A stretch of 64,000 bases of DNA from Achromobacter ruhlandii (GCF_902859695.1 NZ_CADIJL010000013.1:62001-126000), one strand, 5' to 3'. Shown: positions 8,772 to 17,967, counted from the stretch's first letter. Program-made: numbers and translations. The notes: generated by a model from the letters alone, not told the origin.

Positions 8772-11153
8772 TCAAACGACCGGCGGCGTACGCTCCCGTT
8801 CAGGATGGCGATGACGTGCCAACGCCTCCAGAAATCCCGCCGCGACCTTCTGCGATGCTTCGCCGATGATCAATCCGCCGTCGTCTTCCGCCGGCGCGAT
8901 GCCGGCCGCTTCCAGCACGTCGGCGCCTTCGCCCAGCGCCAGCAAGGTTTTGCCATGGCGGTAGCTGTCGCGCACGAACTCCAATGCCCGGCCGTCGCCG
9001 AGCCAGCGCTCGCTGGCCGCGCCACCGGACGGCACCACCGCGCCGTCGAACAGCCCGGACGGCTGGTTGTCCAGCGATGCGTCGGCATCCAGCGAACCGC
9101 CATCGGCGGTGTCCACGGGGCCGATGCGCTGGCCGACCAGGCGCACCACGACGCCGGCCTTGATCAAGGCTTGGGCCAGCGTCGTCACGGCGGCGCCATC
9201 CACGCCTTCGGCCACCAGGATGGCGACCTTGCGGGTGGCGACGCCTTGTTCGCCCGGCCGCGCCGTCAGCGACAAGGACGGCGACTGTTCGACTTCCGGG
9301 CTGGGCGGCTGACGCAAGGCCCGTGGCATGGGCTCGGGCAGCGCCATGCCCAGCTTGTCCGCCACCGTCCGCGCCAGGTCATCCGACACGTTGCGCAGCG
9401 ACGCCACCATGCGCTGGCGGATGGCGGCGACCGTGACCTTGCTCAGCTCGAAGGCGAAGGCGTCCGCCAGGTGCCGCTGTTCCCAATCCGCCTGGCTGTT
9501 GTAGAACAGGGTCGCCTGGTTGTAGTGCTCGGCGAATTTTTCCGGATGGCCGCGCAATTCATCGCCGGCCACCGGCTCGGGGAACGACACGTAGCCGGTC
9601 ATCCCGGCCTGGAAAGGACAGCCGCCCGCCAGCGAATTGGGCTCGTAGGCCACGCGCCCGCGATGCACCGCCTGCCGATGCATGCCGTCGCGTTGATTGT
9701 TGTGCACCGGCGCCAGCGGCGCGTTGATCGGGATTTCGTGGAAATTCGGTCCCCCGAGCCGCGAAATCTGCGTATCCACGTAGGAATGGATGCGCCCCGC
9801 CAGCAACGGATCGTTGGTGAAATCGACGCCCGGCACCACGTGGGCCGCGCAGAACGCGACCTGCTCGGTTTCAGCGAAGAAATTGTCCGGGTTGCGGTCC
9901 AGCACCATGCGGCCGATGGGCCGCACCGGCACCAGTTCCTCGGGCACGATCTTGGTGGCGTCGAGCACATCGAAACTGAAGCGCTCCGCCTCTTCCTCGG
10001 TGAAGACCTGCACGCCCAGCTCCCATTCCGGGCCATGGCCCGAATCGATGGCTTCCCACAGGTCGCGGCGGTGAAAGTCCGGATCGGCGCCCGACACTTT
10101 CACGGCCTCGTCCCAGACCTGCGAGTGCGTGCCGGCCACGGGATTCCAGTGGAATTTCACCAACCGCGACTCGCCGCGCTCGTTGACGAAACGGAAGGTG
10201 TGCACGCCAAAGCCCTGCATCATGCGGTAGCTGCGTGGAATGGCGCGGTCCGACATCAGCCACATCAGCATGTGGGTCGATTCCGGCATCAGCGACACGA
10301 AGTCCCAGAAGGTATCGTGCGCCGAGGCCGCCTGCGGCATGCCGTGATGCGGCTCGGGCTTGACGGCATGCACCAGGTCGGGAAACTTCATGGCGTCCTG
10401 AATGAAAAAGACGGGCATATTGTTGCCAACCAGGTCCCAATTGCCCTCGTCGGTATAGAACTTGACGGCAAACCCGCGCACGTCGCGCGCCGTGTCCTTC
10501 GAGCCCCGTTCGCCGGCCACCGTCGAAAACCGCACGAAGACCGGCGTGCGCTTGCCCTTTTCCGCGAACAACGAGGCGCGCGTCAGGTCCGTCAGCGGCT
10601 CGTAGCATTCGAAATAGCCATGCGCGGCCGAACCGCGCGCGTGCACGATGCGTTCCGGAATGCGTTCATGGTCGAAGTGCGTAATTTTTTCGCGCAGGAT
10701 GAAATCCTTCAGCAACGCCGGGCCGCGCAAGCCCGCCTTGAGCGAATGCTGGTTGTCGCTCACGGGCACGCCCTGGTTCGTGGTCAACGCCTGCCCCTGG
10801 GCATCGGCGCGCACCCGCGCGAGCTGGCCATCGACCGCGTTCACGCCCGGCGCGGCGCCCTCTCCCGTCTTGGCGTTTCCCTCGCGCTCGGACAGGGTGC
10901 TGGCGCCCACGACGGCATCGGGCGGCTCGACCTGGGCGCCCAGGTACGGGCAGCGCGCGCCCTCTTCCCCATACTCGTTGGCCTTGTCGACGTGGTGCGG
11001 CAAGGCCTGCACGGTCTCGGCCACCGCGGCGGCGCGCCGCATGGCCGGCGTGGCGGCGCCGGCGGGCGGCGCGCCGGGGCCGCTGTCCGTATTGTTGAAC
11101 GCGGTATCGACAGGGCCCTGGGCCTTGGCCTTGCTGGGTTTCTTGCTTGCCAT
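8772..11153 (-). CDS. katE: large-subunit catalase (HPII/KatE type) with C-terminal DJ-1/PfpI-like domain
   Basis: 793 residues, the size of clade II catalases. Converts hydrogen peroxide to water and oxygen with haem. The distal histidine is His171 in [12 protein letters not shown], the proximal haem-ligand tyrosine is Tyr458 in IHSYVDTQ, and the N-terminal Lys/Ala-rich tail and the C-terminal flavodoxin/DJ-1-like domain (about residues 640-790, starting [14 protein letters not shown]) are both present. The ATG at 11153 follows AGGAG by six bases; the frame stays open to 11273 without a site. It is divergent from galU, and a sigma-54-type promoter element lies 73-88 bases upstream. In E. coli and Pseudomonas katE is RpoS dependent. 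Confidence 0.97.
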   Translation of the reverse strand: MASKKPSKAKAQGPVDTAFNNTDSGPGAPPAGAATPAMRRAAAVAETVQALPHHVDKANEYGEEGARCPYLGAQVEPPDAVVGASTLSEREGNAKTGEGAAPGVNAVDGQLARVRADAQGQALTTNQGVPVSDNQHSLKAGLRGPALLKDFILREKITHFDHERIPERIVHARGSAAHGYFECYEPLTDLTRASLFAEKGKRTPVFVRFSTVAGERGSKDTARDVRGFAVKFYTDEGNWDLVGNNMPVFFIQDAMKFPDLVHAVKPEPHHGMPQAASAHDTFWDFVSLMPESTHMLMWLMSDRAIPRSYRMMQGFGVHTFRFVNERGESRLVKFHWNPVAGTHSQVWDEAVKVSGADPDFHRRDLWEAIDSGHGPEWELGVQVFTEEEAERFSFDVLDATKIVPEELVPVRPIGRMVLDRNPDNFFAETEQVAFCAAHVVPGVDFTNDPLLAGRIHSYVDTQISRLGGPNFHEIPINAPLAPVHNNQRDGMHRQAVHRGRVAYEPNSLAGGCPFQAGMTGYVSFPEPVAGDELRGHPEKFAEHYNQATLFYNSQADWEQRHLADAFAFELSKVTVAAIRQRMVASLRNVSDDLARTVADKLGMALPEPMPRALRQPPSPEVEQSPSLSLTARPGEQGVATRKVAILVAEGVDGAAVTTLAQALIKAGVVVRLVGQRIGPVDTADGGSLDADASLDNQPSGLFDGAVVPSGGAASERWLGDGRALEFVRDSYRHGKTLLALGEGADVLEAAGIAPAEDDGGLIIGEASQKVAAGFLEALARHRHPERERTPPVV

Positions 11154-11225
11154 GGATATCTCCTGGTGCGTCGGGCCGGCCGGAGCCGGCCGGCAGCGAC
11201 GGGATTCGCTGAGTGGGATCCGGCA

Positions 11226-11241
11226 AGCAAGTCCCGTACCC
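11226..11241 (-). promoter_or_regulatory. sigma-54 (-24/-12) promoter for katE
   Basis: Minus strand reads GGGTACG-GGAC-TTGCT, matching TGGCACG-N4-TTGCW except the first base and C to T at the fourth; GG-N10-GC spacing is exact. Predicted transcript starts near 11215, giving a leader of about 60 bases. Confidence 0.6.
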
Positions 11242-11267
11242 GCGCCGCCGGCGCGTCCCCGCCCCCT

Positions 11268-11283
11268 GGGCACGCGCCTTGCT
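11268..11283 (+). promoter_or_regulatory. sigma-54 (-24/-12) promoter for galU
   Basis: GGGCACG-CGCC-TTGCT matches the consensus at every fixed base but the first, with exact GG-N10-GC spacing. Predicted start near 11295, about 20 bases before the galU ATG. It is back to back with the katE element, only 26 bases away. Confidence 0.7.
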
Positions 11284-11315
11284 TCATGAGGGTCCCGCCC
11301 TCAACGAGACCCGTC

Positions 11316-12161
11316 ATGCAACCCATCCGAATCGCGGTTTTCCCCGTCGCCGGACTCGGCACCCGCTTTCTGCCCGCCACCAAGGCCATGCCCAAGGAAA
11401 TGTTGCCCGTGGTGGACAAGCCCTTGATCCAGTATGCCGTCGAAGAAGCGATCGCGGCCGGCATCACTGAATTGGTGTTCGTCACCGGGCGCAACAAGCG
11501 TGCCATCGAGGACCACTTCGACCGGGTGCCCGAGCTGGAGCTCGATCTGGAAGCCAAGAACAAGGTCGCGCTGCTGGAGACGATCCGCAACGTGCTGCCC
11601 GCCCACGTCAACTGCGTCTACACGCGCCAGTCGACGCCGCTGGGGCTTGGCCACGCGGTGCTGTGCGCCGAACCGATCGTGGGTAACGAACCCTTCGTCG
11701 TGCTGCTGGCCGATGACCTGATCGATGCGCCCTTCCCCGTCATCGGCGAGATGATCAAGGTGGCGCGCGAATTCGAGGGCAGCACCCTGGCGCTGCAGCG
11801 CATTCCCCGCGAGCACTGCCGCCAATATGGCATCGTTGCTGGCGAGCCGGTCGCCGATGGCGTGCTGCGCCTGAACGGCATGGTCGAGAAGCCGGATCCC
11901 GCCGACGCGCCGTCGAACCTGGCGGTGGTGGGACGCTATGTGCTGGAGCCGGAGATCTTTGCCTGCCTGCGCCGAACCGCCGCCGGCGTGGGCGGCGAGA
12001 TCCAGCTGACCGACGGCATCGCCGCCCTGCTGCGCGAACGCCGCGTGTTCGGCCACGAGTATGACGGCGTCCGCTACGACTGCGGCAGCAAGGCGGGCTT
12101 TTACCAGGCCACGATGGAAATCGGTAAAAAGTACCACCAGCTCGGCACCGGTCACGCCTGA
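11316..12161 (+). CDS. galU: UTP--glucose-1-phosphate uridylyltransferase
   Basis: 281 residues, typical length. Makes UDP-glucose from UTP and glucose-1-phosphate. The nucleotide-binding loop [20 protein letters not shown] is near residue 11, followed by [13 protein letters not shown], the [15 protein letters not shown] block and the C-terminal YDCGSKAGF motif. The very long open frame upstream on this strand is antisense to katE and is not part of the gene. Start chosen at MQPIRIAV, where the family begins; the ribosome site (GAG) is weak. UDP-glucose may feed glucan, trehalose or surface polysaccharide; the linkage with katE and the glycogen genes under the same promoter type is notable. 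Confidence 0.95.
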   Translation: MQPIRIAVFPVAGLGTRFLPATKAMPKEMLPVVDKPLIQYAVEEAIAAGITELVFVTGRNKRAIEDHFDRVPELELDLEAKNKVALLETIRNVLPAHVNCVYTRQSTPLGLGHAVLCAEPIVGNEPFVVLLADDLIDAPFPVIGEMIKVAREFEGSTLALQRIPREHCRQYGIVAGEPVADGVLRLNGMVEKPDPADAPSNLAVVGRYVLEPEIFACLRRTAAGVGGEIQLTDGIAALLRERRVFGHEYDGVRYDCGSKAGFYQATMEIGKKYHQLGTGHA

Positions 12162-12314
12162 GGCTACCGCGCCGGGACGCGCGGCCATGCGATGCCGGCG
12201 TCCCTTCCCCGTCGCCCCCGCCGCCCGCGCCCGTCCCGGGAACAGGGATTGCGGGATTGGCGCCAGGCCCGCATCCGCCAGGCCACGCGCTTCACCCCAT
12301 CTTGGGAGCACGCC

Positions 12315-12851
12315 ATGTCCATCCGCTATCTCACCACCTTGTCCCTGTTGTTGTTCGCGCTGGGAGGGCCCCAGGCCGGCATTGCGCAGGCCGCGCCGAC
12401 CCCCACCAAACTCGACAGCGGCGACCGCGACTTCCTTGAAAGCGCGGCGCAGGCGGGCCACCTCGAAGTCCAGGCAAGCCGGCTGGCGCTGGAAAAGACC
12501 CGCAACGCCGACCTGAAAGCGTTCGCGCAAAAGATGATCGATGAGCACGGCAAGGCGGGGCAGCAATTGGCCGCGCTGGCGCACGGCAAAGGCTATGACG
12601 TGCCCACGGAACCTTCGCTGACGCAGAAGGCCCGCTTGAAGGCATTGGGCCTGCGCGACGAGGGTTTTGACAAGGCCTACGCCGAGGAAATCGCCGTGGG
12701 CGCGCATGAAGATGCCGTGGCCCTGTTCGAGAAGGCCTCGAACGACGTCAAGGATCCTGACATCAGGCAGTTCGCCATCCAGACCTTGCCCACGCTGCGG
12801 CAACACCTGCGGATGGCCGGGACGCTCAAGCAAGGCATGGACAAGCCATGA
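12315..12851 (+). CDS. DUF4142 domain protein, secreted
   Basis: 178 residues. A signal peptide (MSIRYLTTLSLLLFALGGPQAGIAQA, about 1-26) is followed by a helical ferritin-like DUF4142 domain: DFLESAAQAGHLEVQASRLAL, FAQKMIDEHGKAGQQL and a C-terminal LPTLRQHLRMA. Members are periplasmic or outer-membrane proteins of unknown function, often next to stress genes. ATG at 12315 follows GGGAG by six bases. Its stop overlaps a tiny 23-codon frame (ATGA), see next entry. Confidence 0.88.
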   Translation: MSIRYLTTLSLLLFALGGPQAGIAQAAPTPTKLDSGDRDFLESAAQAGHLEVQASRLALEKTRNADLKAFAQKMIDEHGKAGQQLAALAHGKGYDVPTEPSLTQKARLKALGLRDEGFDKAYAEEIAVGAHEDAVALFEKASNDVKDPDIRQFAIQTLPTLRQHLRMAGTLKQGMDKP

Positions 12852-12919
12852 TGATGGGCAGATATGCGCCGCTGAGACCGCCGAAGCCGGCCGTACCGCC
12901 CTTCGCGGCAGGCCCATGA
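12848..12919 (+). CDS. possible 23-residue coupling ORF
   Basis: ATG at 12848 overlaps the DUF4142 stop (ATGA) and the frame (MMMGRYAPLRPPKPAVPPFA...) ends with a TGA that overlaps the ATG of the next gene in the same way. The double ATGA arrangement suggests translational coupling from DUF4142 to the 77-residue protein, which has no clear ribosome site of its own. Whether the peptide itself matters is unknown. Confidence 0.3.
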   Translation: MMMGRYAPLRPPKPAVPPFAAGP

Positions 12920-13149
12920 TGGACGGCGATGAACTGCTGGCCCGCATGCTGGCCACCTCGGTTACCGACAGGCAGGTCACCGACTGGCCGGAGGTGCTGG
13001 CCGACTATGCGCAATGCGTGGCGGCCTTGCGCCACAAGTTGACGGCGCGGGAAATGGAAACGCTGATCTGCGCGGGCGCCGATTTCTATCGCACGCTGGC
13101 GCGCGCGGAACAGTATCGGCAGGCGTCCGTCTGGAACACCTCGCGCTGA
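12916..13149 (+). CDS. hypothetical protein, 77 aa
   Basis: Small acidic-to-neutral helical protein (MMDGDELLARMLATSVTD...) without recognised domain, signal peptide or membrane segment. It contains one cysteine pair-like spacing (QCVAALRHKL...LICAGADFY) but no metal motif. It follows the DUF4142 gene through an overlapping tiny frame and is followed by a membrane mini-protein, so the three likely form one unit. Codon use matches its neighbours. Confidence 0.6.
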   Translation: MMDGDELLARMLATSVTDRQVTDWPEVLADYAQCVAALRHKLTAREMETLICAGADFYRTLARAEQYRQASVWNTSR

Positions 13150-13175
13150 ACCCGGTCCTGAACACAGGAAATGCC

Positions 13176-13445
13176 ATGATCATTCCCGAGCCGGCTGCAT
13201 CCACCACCCTGATCGGCAACGCGGCGGTTTCGTTGAGCCCGCCCGCCGCCCCGATCCCCGGTCCCGCCGCCAATGCCGAGCGCCTCCAGGAGACAGACCG
13301 ATCGCCGCGGCCGGCGTCCTCGCAGACGCCCTCACACCGGCTGCGCAGGCTGTCCATCGGCCTGTGGCTGGCCCTGCTGTTATGGGCGATGGGCGCGGTG
13401 CTGCTGGCGCTGCTGAACCTGGCCTCGCGCCTGCTCGCCTTCTGA
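13176..13445 (+). CDS. hypothetical small membrane protein, 89 aa
   Basis: Proline/alanine-rich N-terminal half (about residues 1-55), then basic RLRRL and one strong transmembrane helix at the C-terminus (about 63-87, IGLWLALLLWAMGAVLLALL). Probably a C-tail-anchored inner membrane protein. AGGAAA lies six bases before the ATG. No function can be assigned; it sits upstream of the MscS channel gene but is separated from it by 279 bases containing a separate promoter. Confidence 0.65.
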   Translation: MIIPEPAASTTLIGNAAVSLSPPAAPIPGPAANAERLQETDRSPRPASSQTPSHRLRRLSIGLWLALLLWAMGAVLLALLNLASRLLAF

Positions 13446-13676
13446 CACCTCCAGACGAAAGACCCGCCGAGCCCGGCGCCAGGGTGGGACGGCCGGACCA
13501 GCCAAGTCAGGGCTTGCCGCGCGCGCCCGGCGCCGCGATGGCGCTGGCTGTTCCAATGCCGACCGATGCTGGTCTGCCATACGTGCGCGCCTTTCAATGC
13601 GACTCCGGTGCCGCCCTTTGACTGACCACCGCAGCGGCGATCCCCAAGCCCGAGCGCCAGGCGGGCGGCGAACGCA

Positions 13677-13692
13677 CGGCACGGCGATTGCT
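13677..13692 (+). promoter_or_regulatory. sigma-54 (-24/-12) promoter for mscS-type gene
   Basis: CGGCACG-GCGA-TTGCT: every fixed base of TGGCACG-N4-TTGCW except the first, GG-N10-GC exact. Predicted start near 13703, with the GGAG ribosome site and ATG (13725) directly after. The rest of the 279-base intergenic region shows no convincing gene. Confidence 0.72.
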
Positions 13693-13724
13693 GCATAGCG
13701 GCATCCCCTTCCCCCGGAGACGAC

Positions 13725-14804
13725 ATGCCCTCCCCCTGGTTTTCCTTCTCCGCCCTGCTCGCCGATCATCCCGTCGCGCTGTGGCTCGCGGCGCTGGCGA
13801 CAGGCGCCGCGCTGTGCGGCCTGCTGATGCTGGTCCTGCGCCTGGCGCGGGCGCGCCTGGATCGCCTGGCACGCCCCCCCGGCCAGGGGATCGCCGGCGC
13901 GGCGTCGCGCATCCTGCTGCGCACCAACTGGGTGATCCTGGCGCTGGCCTCGCTGCTGCTGGCGGCGGACCTGGTGGGCGCGCCGCTGCCCGGCCGCGCC
14001 GGCCCGGGCCACCTGTGGTTCGTCCTGATCGCGCTGCAACTGGCGCTGTGGCTGGATCGCGGCATCGACGTGGGCCTGGCCCACGCCGTGGCGGCGCGCG
14101 GGCGCACCGGCTCCATCACCGCCACGCTGCTGTCGTTCCTGCTGCGGGCGCTGGTCTGGGTGATCGTGCTGCTGGCCATGCTGGACAACGTGGGCGTGAA
14201 CATCACCGCGCTGGTCGCCAGCCTGGGCATCGGCGGCGTGGCGGTGGCGTTGGCGGTGCAGACCATCCTGAGCGATCTGTTCGCGTCGATCTCGATCGGG
14301 TTGGACAAGCCATTCGAGGCCGGCGATTTCATCGTCTTCGGCGCCGTGGCCGGCAGCATCGAGCACGTCGGCCTCAAGACCACCCGCATCCGCAGCCTGG
14401 GCGGCGAACAGATCGTGTGCTCGAACACCGAGCTGCTCAAACAGACAATCCAGAACTACAAGCGCATGCAGCAACGGCGCATTGTGTTCTCGATCCGGGT
14501 GGCGTATCGCACCCCGGTCGACCAGGTGGCCGCCATCCCCGCCATCATCCGCGCGCGCATCGAGGAACAGCCGGACACCCGCTACGACCGCGCCCACCTG
14601 GCGCGGCTGGGCGAGAGTGCGCTGGAATTCGAGGCGGTGTATTACGTCATGAGCGCCGACTACAACCGCTACATGGATCTGCAACAGGCCATCTACCTGG
14701 GCGTGATGCGCGACCTGCAGGCCGCCGATATCGCGCTGGCGCTGCCCGAAAGCATCCTGCACCTGGCACGGCGCGCGGCGCACGGGGAGGAAGCGGCGGC
14801 GTGA
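13725..14804 (+). CDS. MscS-family mechanosensitive ion channel
   Basis: 359 residues. Four or five hydrophobic segments in the first 190 residues, then the MscS pore helix region (ITALVASLGIGGVAVALAVQ, about 160-182, rich in alternating Gly/Ala) and the beta domain starting SDLFASISIGLDKPFEAGDFI with the downstream TTRIRSLGGEQIVCSN motif. Opens on membrane tension to release solutes on hypo-osmotic shock. GGAG lies six bases before the ATG. The sigma-54-like element just upstream links it to the same regulon as the trehalose/glycogen genes, which makes sense for osmotic stress. Confidence 0.92.
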   Translation: MPSPWFSFSALLADHPVALWLAALATGAALCGLLMLVLRLARARLDRLARPPGQGIAGAASRILLRTNWVILALASLLLAADLVGAPLPGRAGPGHLWFVLIALQLALWLDRGIDVGLAHAVAARGRTGSITATLLSFLLRALVWVIVLLAMLDNVGVNITALVASLGIGGVAVALAVQTILSDLFASISIGLDKPFEAGDFIVFGAVAGSIEHVGLKTTRIRSLGGEQIVCSNTELLKQTIQNYKRMQQRRIVFSIRVAYRTPVDQVAAIPAIIRARIEEQPDTRYDRAHLARLGESALEFEAVYYVMSADYNRYMDLQQAIYLGVMRDLQAADIALALPESILHLARRAAHGEEAAA

Positions 14805-14830
14805 GTTCCGCGCCGCCGCCCGGCGCTGCG

Positions 14831-15238
14831 TCAGCGCGTGTCGGTGGTGCCACCGGAACCGGCCGACGCGCCGGAGCCCGGCATGCCGCCCTGCCCCGTG
14901 GAGCCCGTGCCGCCCTGGCCACGCGCCGGGCCGCGGCTATCGGTGCCGCCTTCGCCTTCCAGGCGCCGGGCCGGACGGTCATCCTTGGCCGGACGCGGCT
15001 CGCCTTGCGGCGACTGCGACTTGGGCACGGCGCGCGAATCGCCTTGTCCCGGTTGCGCCTTGGGTTGCGGCTGCGGGTTCGCCTGCCCGGGCTGCGCCTT
15101 GGGCATTGGCTTGGGGGCCGGCGCGGTGGTCGCGGGCGGCGTCGCATTGCCGTCCGGCTGTGTGCCCTGGGCCCATGCGGAGGCGGTGGCCAGGGCGCCG
15201 AGCGCGGCGGCGCTGATGATGCGTCGGGAAAGCTTCAT
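14831..15238 (-). CDS. hypothetical secreted Pro/Gly-rich protein
   Basis: 135 residues: signal peptide (MKLSRRIISAAALGALATASAWA, cleaved about residue 23), a proline/glutamine/lysine-rich middle with repeated KAQPGQ, and a glycine/serine/threonine-rich tail (GQGGTGSTGQGG). No fold recognisable; low-complexity periplasmic or envelope protein. TTGGAG lies seven bases before the ATG. It is 120 bases downstream of the phosphoglucose isomerase gene on the same strand; that gap holds a GC-rich inverted repeat (15260-15274) but no clear terminator. Confidence 0.7.
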   Translation of the reverse strand: MKLSRRIISAAALGALATASAWAQGTQPDGNATPPATTAPAPKPMPKAQPGQANPQPQPKAQPGQGDSRAVPKSQSPQGEPRPAKDDRPARRLEGEGGTDSRGPARGQGGTGSTGQGGMPGSGASAGSGGTTDTR

Positions 15239-15357
15239 GGGATATCTCCAATAAGGGACGGCCCGGTCCGGGCCGGACGCGGCCGGGCGGTGCACGGCCT
15301 GAGGTGGGGGGCATCGGGTGTGAGGAACATCGGGTAAAGCGCCTCGGGCAAATTGCC

Positions 15358-17169
15358 TCAGGCGGCGCGGACGCCCGCGCCGTGAGCCAGGTCCTGGCGC
15401 AGCAGCGCGGCAAGCCGCGCCAGGCCGGCGTCGAGATCCCCCGAAATGTGGATGCGCAGGCATTGCCGGCCTCGCGCCATCAGTTCTTCCATGTCGGCGC
15501 GCGCCTGGGCGACCTGCGTGGCGCCAAAGCTTGCGCCATGGCCCGGCGCGGCCAGCGCTTGCGGCGCATCGGCGGTGATGAACAGGAACACGCCGCCCGC
15601 GGTTCCCCCCTTGTGCAGTTGCCCGCAGGAATGCAGGTAACGCGGACCAAAGCCGCCCACCGTGGCCGCGCCGGTGCCGCCACGCACGCAGTCGCGCGCC
15701 GATGCCAACCAGCGTTCGCAGTCTGCGTCGCGCGGCAAATACGCCAGCAGCGCCACGTAGCCGCCCGCGTCCAGGTGCGCCGCCAGCCGCGCGAACGACG
15801 CCGGCGCCGCCGTGGGCGCGCCGTGGAAGGCCAGCGGCCCTTGCACCCGCAGCAATGCGCACGTCTGCGCGCCGGCCGTGCCGTCCGGCGCCGCCGCCAG
15901 GCTGCGCGCGCGCGCCTTGCTGGCCTCGACGTCGGGCTGGTCAAAGGGATTGACGCCCAGCACGGCGGCGGCGATGGCGGTGGCCGCCTGCCAGCGGAAG
16001 AATTCCTGCCCCACCGATAACGCCGCGCCGCTGTGGCAGGTCACCACGGGATGGCCTGCGGCGGCCAATTGCCGCACCCTGGCCTCCAGCCCGGCGGATT
16101 GCCCGTTGGACAGGTGGACGAAGAGCCGGTCGCGGCCATAGTCCGCCGGCTCGGCCAGGGGTTCCTGGGCGATCGGAATCAGGCCCTTGCCGTCCTTGCC
16201 GGTGGATTCGGCCAGCAGTTGCTCCAGCCAGCAGGCCAGCGCTTCCAGACCCGGGTCGGCCAGCAAGGTGACCTTGTCGTGGCCGGCAAGCGCCGCCTCG
16301 CCCAGCAGCGCGCCCAGCACCAGGCCGGGATTGCGCCTCGGGTCGCGGCGCGCGGAACAGGCGCGGCGCATGGGCTGGGTGGCGCGCAACAGGCGGGCCG
16401 GATCATGTCCCAGCAGCGCCGCCGCCGCCAGGCCGAACGCGGAAAGCACCGAATAGCGGCCGCCCACGGCGGGATTGCCCAGGAAGATCGCCGCGTAGCC
16501 CTCCTGCAGCGCGCGCGCATGCAGCGGCGTGCCGGGGTCGGTGATGGCGACGAAGCGGCGGGCGGCTTCCTGCCGGCCCAGCCGCCGCGCCACGCACTGC
16601 TGGAAGTAGGCGGCCAGCATGCCGGACTCCAACGTAGTGCCAGATTTGCTGGCGACCACGAAGAGCGTGCGGGTCAGGTCCAGCCGCGCCTGCAGCGCCA
16701 GGATCTGCGCCACGTCGGTGGAATCGAGCACGTGCAGGCGCAAGCCGCCGCCGGCCACGCCCAGGATGTGCGCCAGCGCCTCGGCGCCCAGTGTGGCGCC
16801 GCCCATGCCCAGCCATACCGTATCGGTAAAGCCCGCCACGCACAGCCGGCGGCAAGCGGCCGCGAGGCGGCCAAGGTCCGTCGGGGCGGCGCCAGGCCGC
16901 AGCCAGCCCAGCCATTCGCTTTCGTCGCCACCGCTCCAGAGCGTGGCGTCCCCGGCCCACAGGCGTTGCGCCCACGCCTCTTGCGTGGCCGTGGCCAGAC
17001 GCCGCTCCAGGCTGGCCGCCAGGGCGGCGGGCAAGACATGCGAGAAGCCGTTCAACGGCACGCGCGGGGTCGCCCGCCGCGCGGGCGGGCGTCCGGCCGC
17101 CATCGCGGGGTGTGGCGCGCGGCGCGCGGAAGGGGTGGGTATGGCTGTCGGCGGTGCGTACATGTCCAT
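15358..17169 (-). CDS. stand-alone phosphoglucose isomerase (domain normally fused to transaldolase)
   Basis: 603 residues. The SIS sugar-phosphate loop VASKSGTTLESGM, the FVAITDPGTPL block and VNPFDQPDVEASKARA identify a glucose-6-phosphate isomerase of the kind found as the C-terminal half of bifunctional transaldolase/isomerase proteins, which are about 950 residues. Here the transaldolase half is missing and replaced by about 40 proline/arginine-rich residues. ATG at 17169 follows AGGAAA by five bases, so the short form is genuine. It should interconvert glucose-6-P and fructose-6-P, supplying hexose phosphate for storage glucan. It is the distal gene of an operon with the 84-aa, YciE and iron permease genes. 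Confidence 0.85.
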   Translation of the reverse strand: MDMYAPPTAIPTPSARRAPHPAMAAGRPPARRATPRVPLNGFSHVLPAALAASLERRLATATQEAWAQRLWAGDATLWSGGDESEWLGWLRPGAAPTDLGRLAAACRRLCVAGFTDTVWLGMGGATLGAEALAHILGVAGGGLRLHVLDSTDVAQILALQARLDLTRTLFVVASKSGTTLESGMLAAYFQQCVARRLGRQEAARRFVAITDPGTPLHARALQEGYAAIFLGNPAVGGRYSVLSAFGLAAAALLGHDPARLLRATQPMRRACSARRDPRRNPGLVLGALLGEAALAGHDKVTLLADPGLEALACWLEQLLAESTGKDGKGLIPIAQEPLAEPADYGRDRLFVHLSNGQSAGLEARVRQLAAAGHPVVTCHSGAALSVGQEFFRWQAATAIAAAVLGVNPFDQPDVEASKARARSLAAAPDGTAGAQTCALLRVQGPLAFHGAPTAAPASFARLAAHLDAGGYVALLAYLPRDADCERWLASARDCVRGGTGAATVGGFGPRYLHSCGQLHKGGTAGGVFLFITADAPQALAAPGHGASFGATQVAQARADMEELMARGRQCLRIHISGDLDAGLARLAALLRQDLAHGAGVRAA

Positions 17170-17178
17170 GGCGGTTTC

Positions 17179-17433
17179 CTAGCGTGCGCGTCCACTGCGC
17201 GCCCATACTTGCTGTTCGCGGCCGGTATCGCCGAGTCGATCGATGCCCGGCGTCTGTTGCGGATCGACTTCCGGCATCGGATTGGGCAGGCTGTCGGGCG
17301 GCCAGCGGCCGCGCCGGTCCGCCTTTTCATCGCGCACGGGCGGGTCGGGCGACTCGGCGGGCGATTGATCGGGCCGGGCCGGCGCCTTGCGGCCCGGGTC
17401 TGGCGCCTCCGGATGCGTGATGGCATTGCCCAT
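17179..17433 (-). CDS. hypothetical protein, 84 aa
   Basis: Highly charged, proline-rich and without hydrophobic segments (MGNAITHPEAPDPGRKAPARPDQ...), probably intrinsically disordered. AGGAG lies six bases before the ATG, and it is 9 bases upstream of the isomerase start and 27 bases downstream of yciE, so it belongs to that operon. Similar small disordered proteins accompany YciE/F-type stress genes, but no family was recognised. Confidence 0.65.
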   Translation of the reverse strand: MGNAITHPEAPDPGRKAPARPDQSPAESPDPPVRDEKADRRGRWPPDSLPNPMPEVDPQQTPGIDRLGDTGREQQVWARSGRAR

Positions 17434-17460
17434 GGCGGTCTCCTGATCGTCGTGTCGATA

Positions 17461-17967
17461 TCACGCGGCCTTGCCGGCCCGCGCCGCCTTGGCATTGGCC
17501 TGCTCCAGCGCCAGCGTGTTCAGCTTTTCATCGGCGGCTTTTTCCTCGGCCAACGTTTCCTTGAGCAGCGCCAGCGCGTCGCCATGTCCCAGCTGCTTGG
17601 CAAAGGTGCACAGCGTGCCGTAGCTGGCGATCTCGTAGTGCTCGACCTTCTGCGCCGACGCGATCAGCGCGGCATCCAGCACGGGGCCTTTCTCGACTTC
17701 CTCGATGACGTCGCGGCCCTCTTCCACCAGGCCCTCCATCGCCGCGCACTTGACGCGCTTGAGCCGCAGGCCCGTGGCCTCGACGATCTTGTCGATCCGT
17801 TCCACCTGGCCCCGGGTTTCCTCCAGGTGCGCGGTGAAGGCCTCGGCGAGCTTGGCCTCGCTGGCCGCGCGCGCCATCTTGGGCAAGGCGCGGGTAAGTT
17901 GCTTCTCGGCGCTGTAGATGTCCGACAGTTCGTGGATGAACAGATCCTGCAAAGTCTTTTGCGTCAT
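17461..17967 (-). CDS. yciE: YciE/YciF-type ferritin-like protein (DUF892)
   Basis: 168 residues: LQDLFIHELSDIYSAEKQL at the start, HLEETRGQVERIDKI in the second helix, then ALIASAQKVEHYEIASYG and the C-terminal LLKETLAEEKAADEKL. The E...E/H pattern along four helices is that of DUF892 di-metal proteins. E. coli yciE/yciF are RpoS- and osmotically induced; the catalytic function is not settled. ATG follows CAGGAG by six bases. A sigma-54-like element lies 78-93 bases upstream, giving this operon an internal promoter below the permease gene. Confidence 0.92.
   Translation of the reverse strand: MTQKTLQDLFIHELSDIYSAEKQLTRALPKMARAASEAKLAEAFTAHLEETRGQVERIDKIVEATGLRLKRVKCAAMEGLVEEGRDVIEEVEKGPVLDAALIASAQKVEHYEIASYGTLCTFAKQLGHGDALALLKETLAEEKAADEKLNTLALEQANAKAARAGKAA

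Noticed and set aside
8805-11315. Very long open frame on the plus strand running into galU
   Set aside because: It is antisense to katE and reflects high GC at third positions; galU starts at 11316.
13446-13676. Short plus-strand frames between the membrane mini-protein and mscS
   Set aside because: No ribosome site and amino-acid composition like out-of-frame GC-rich DNA.
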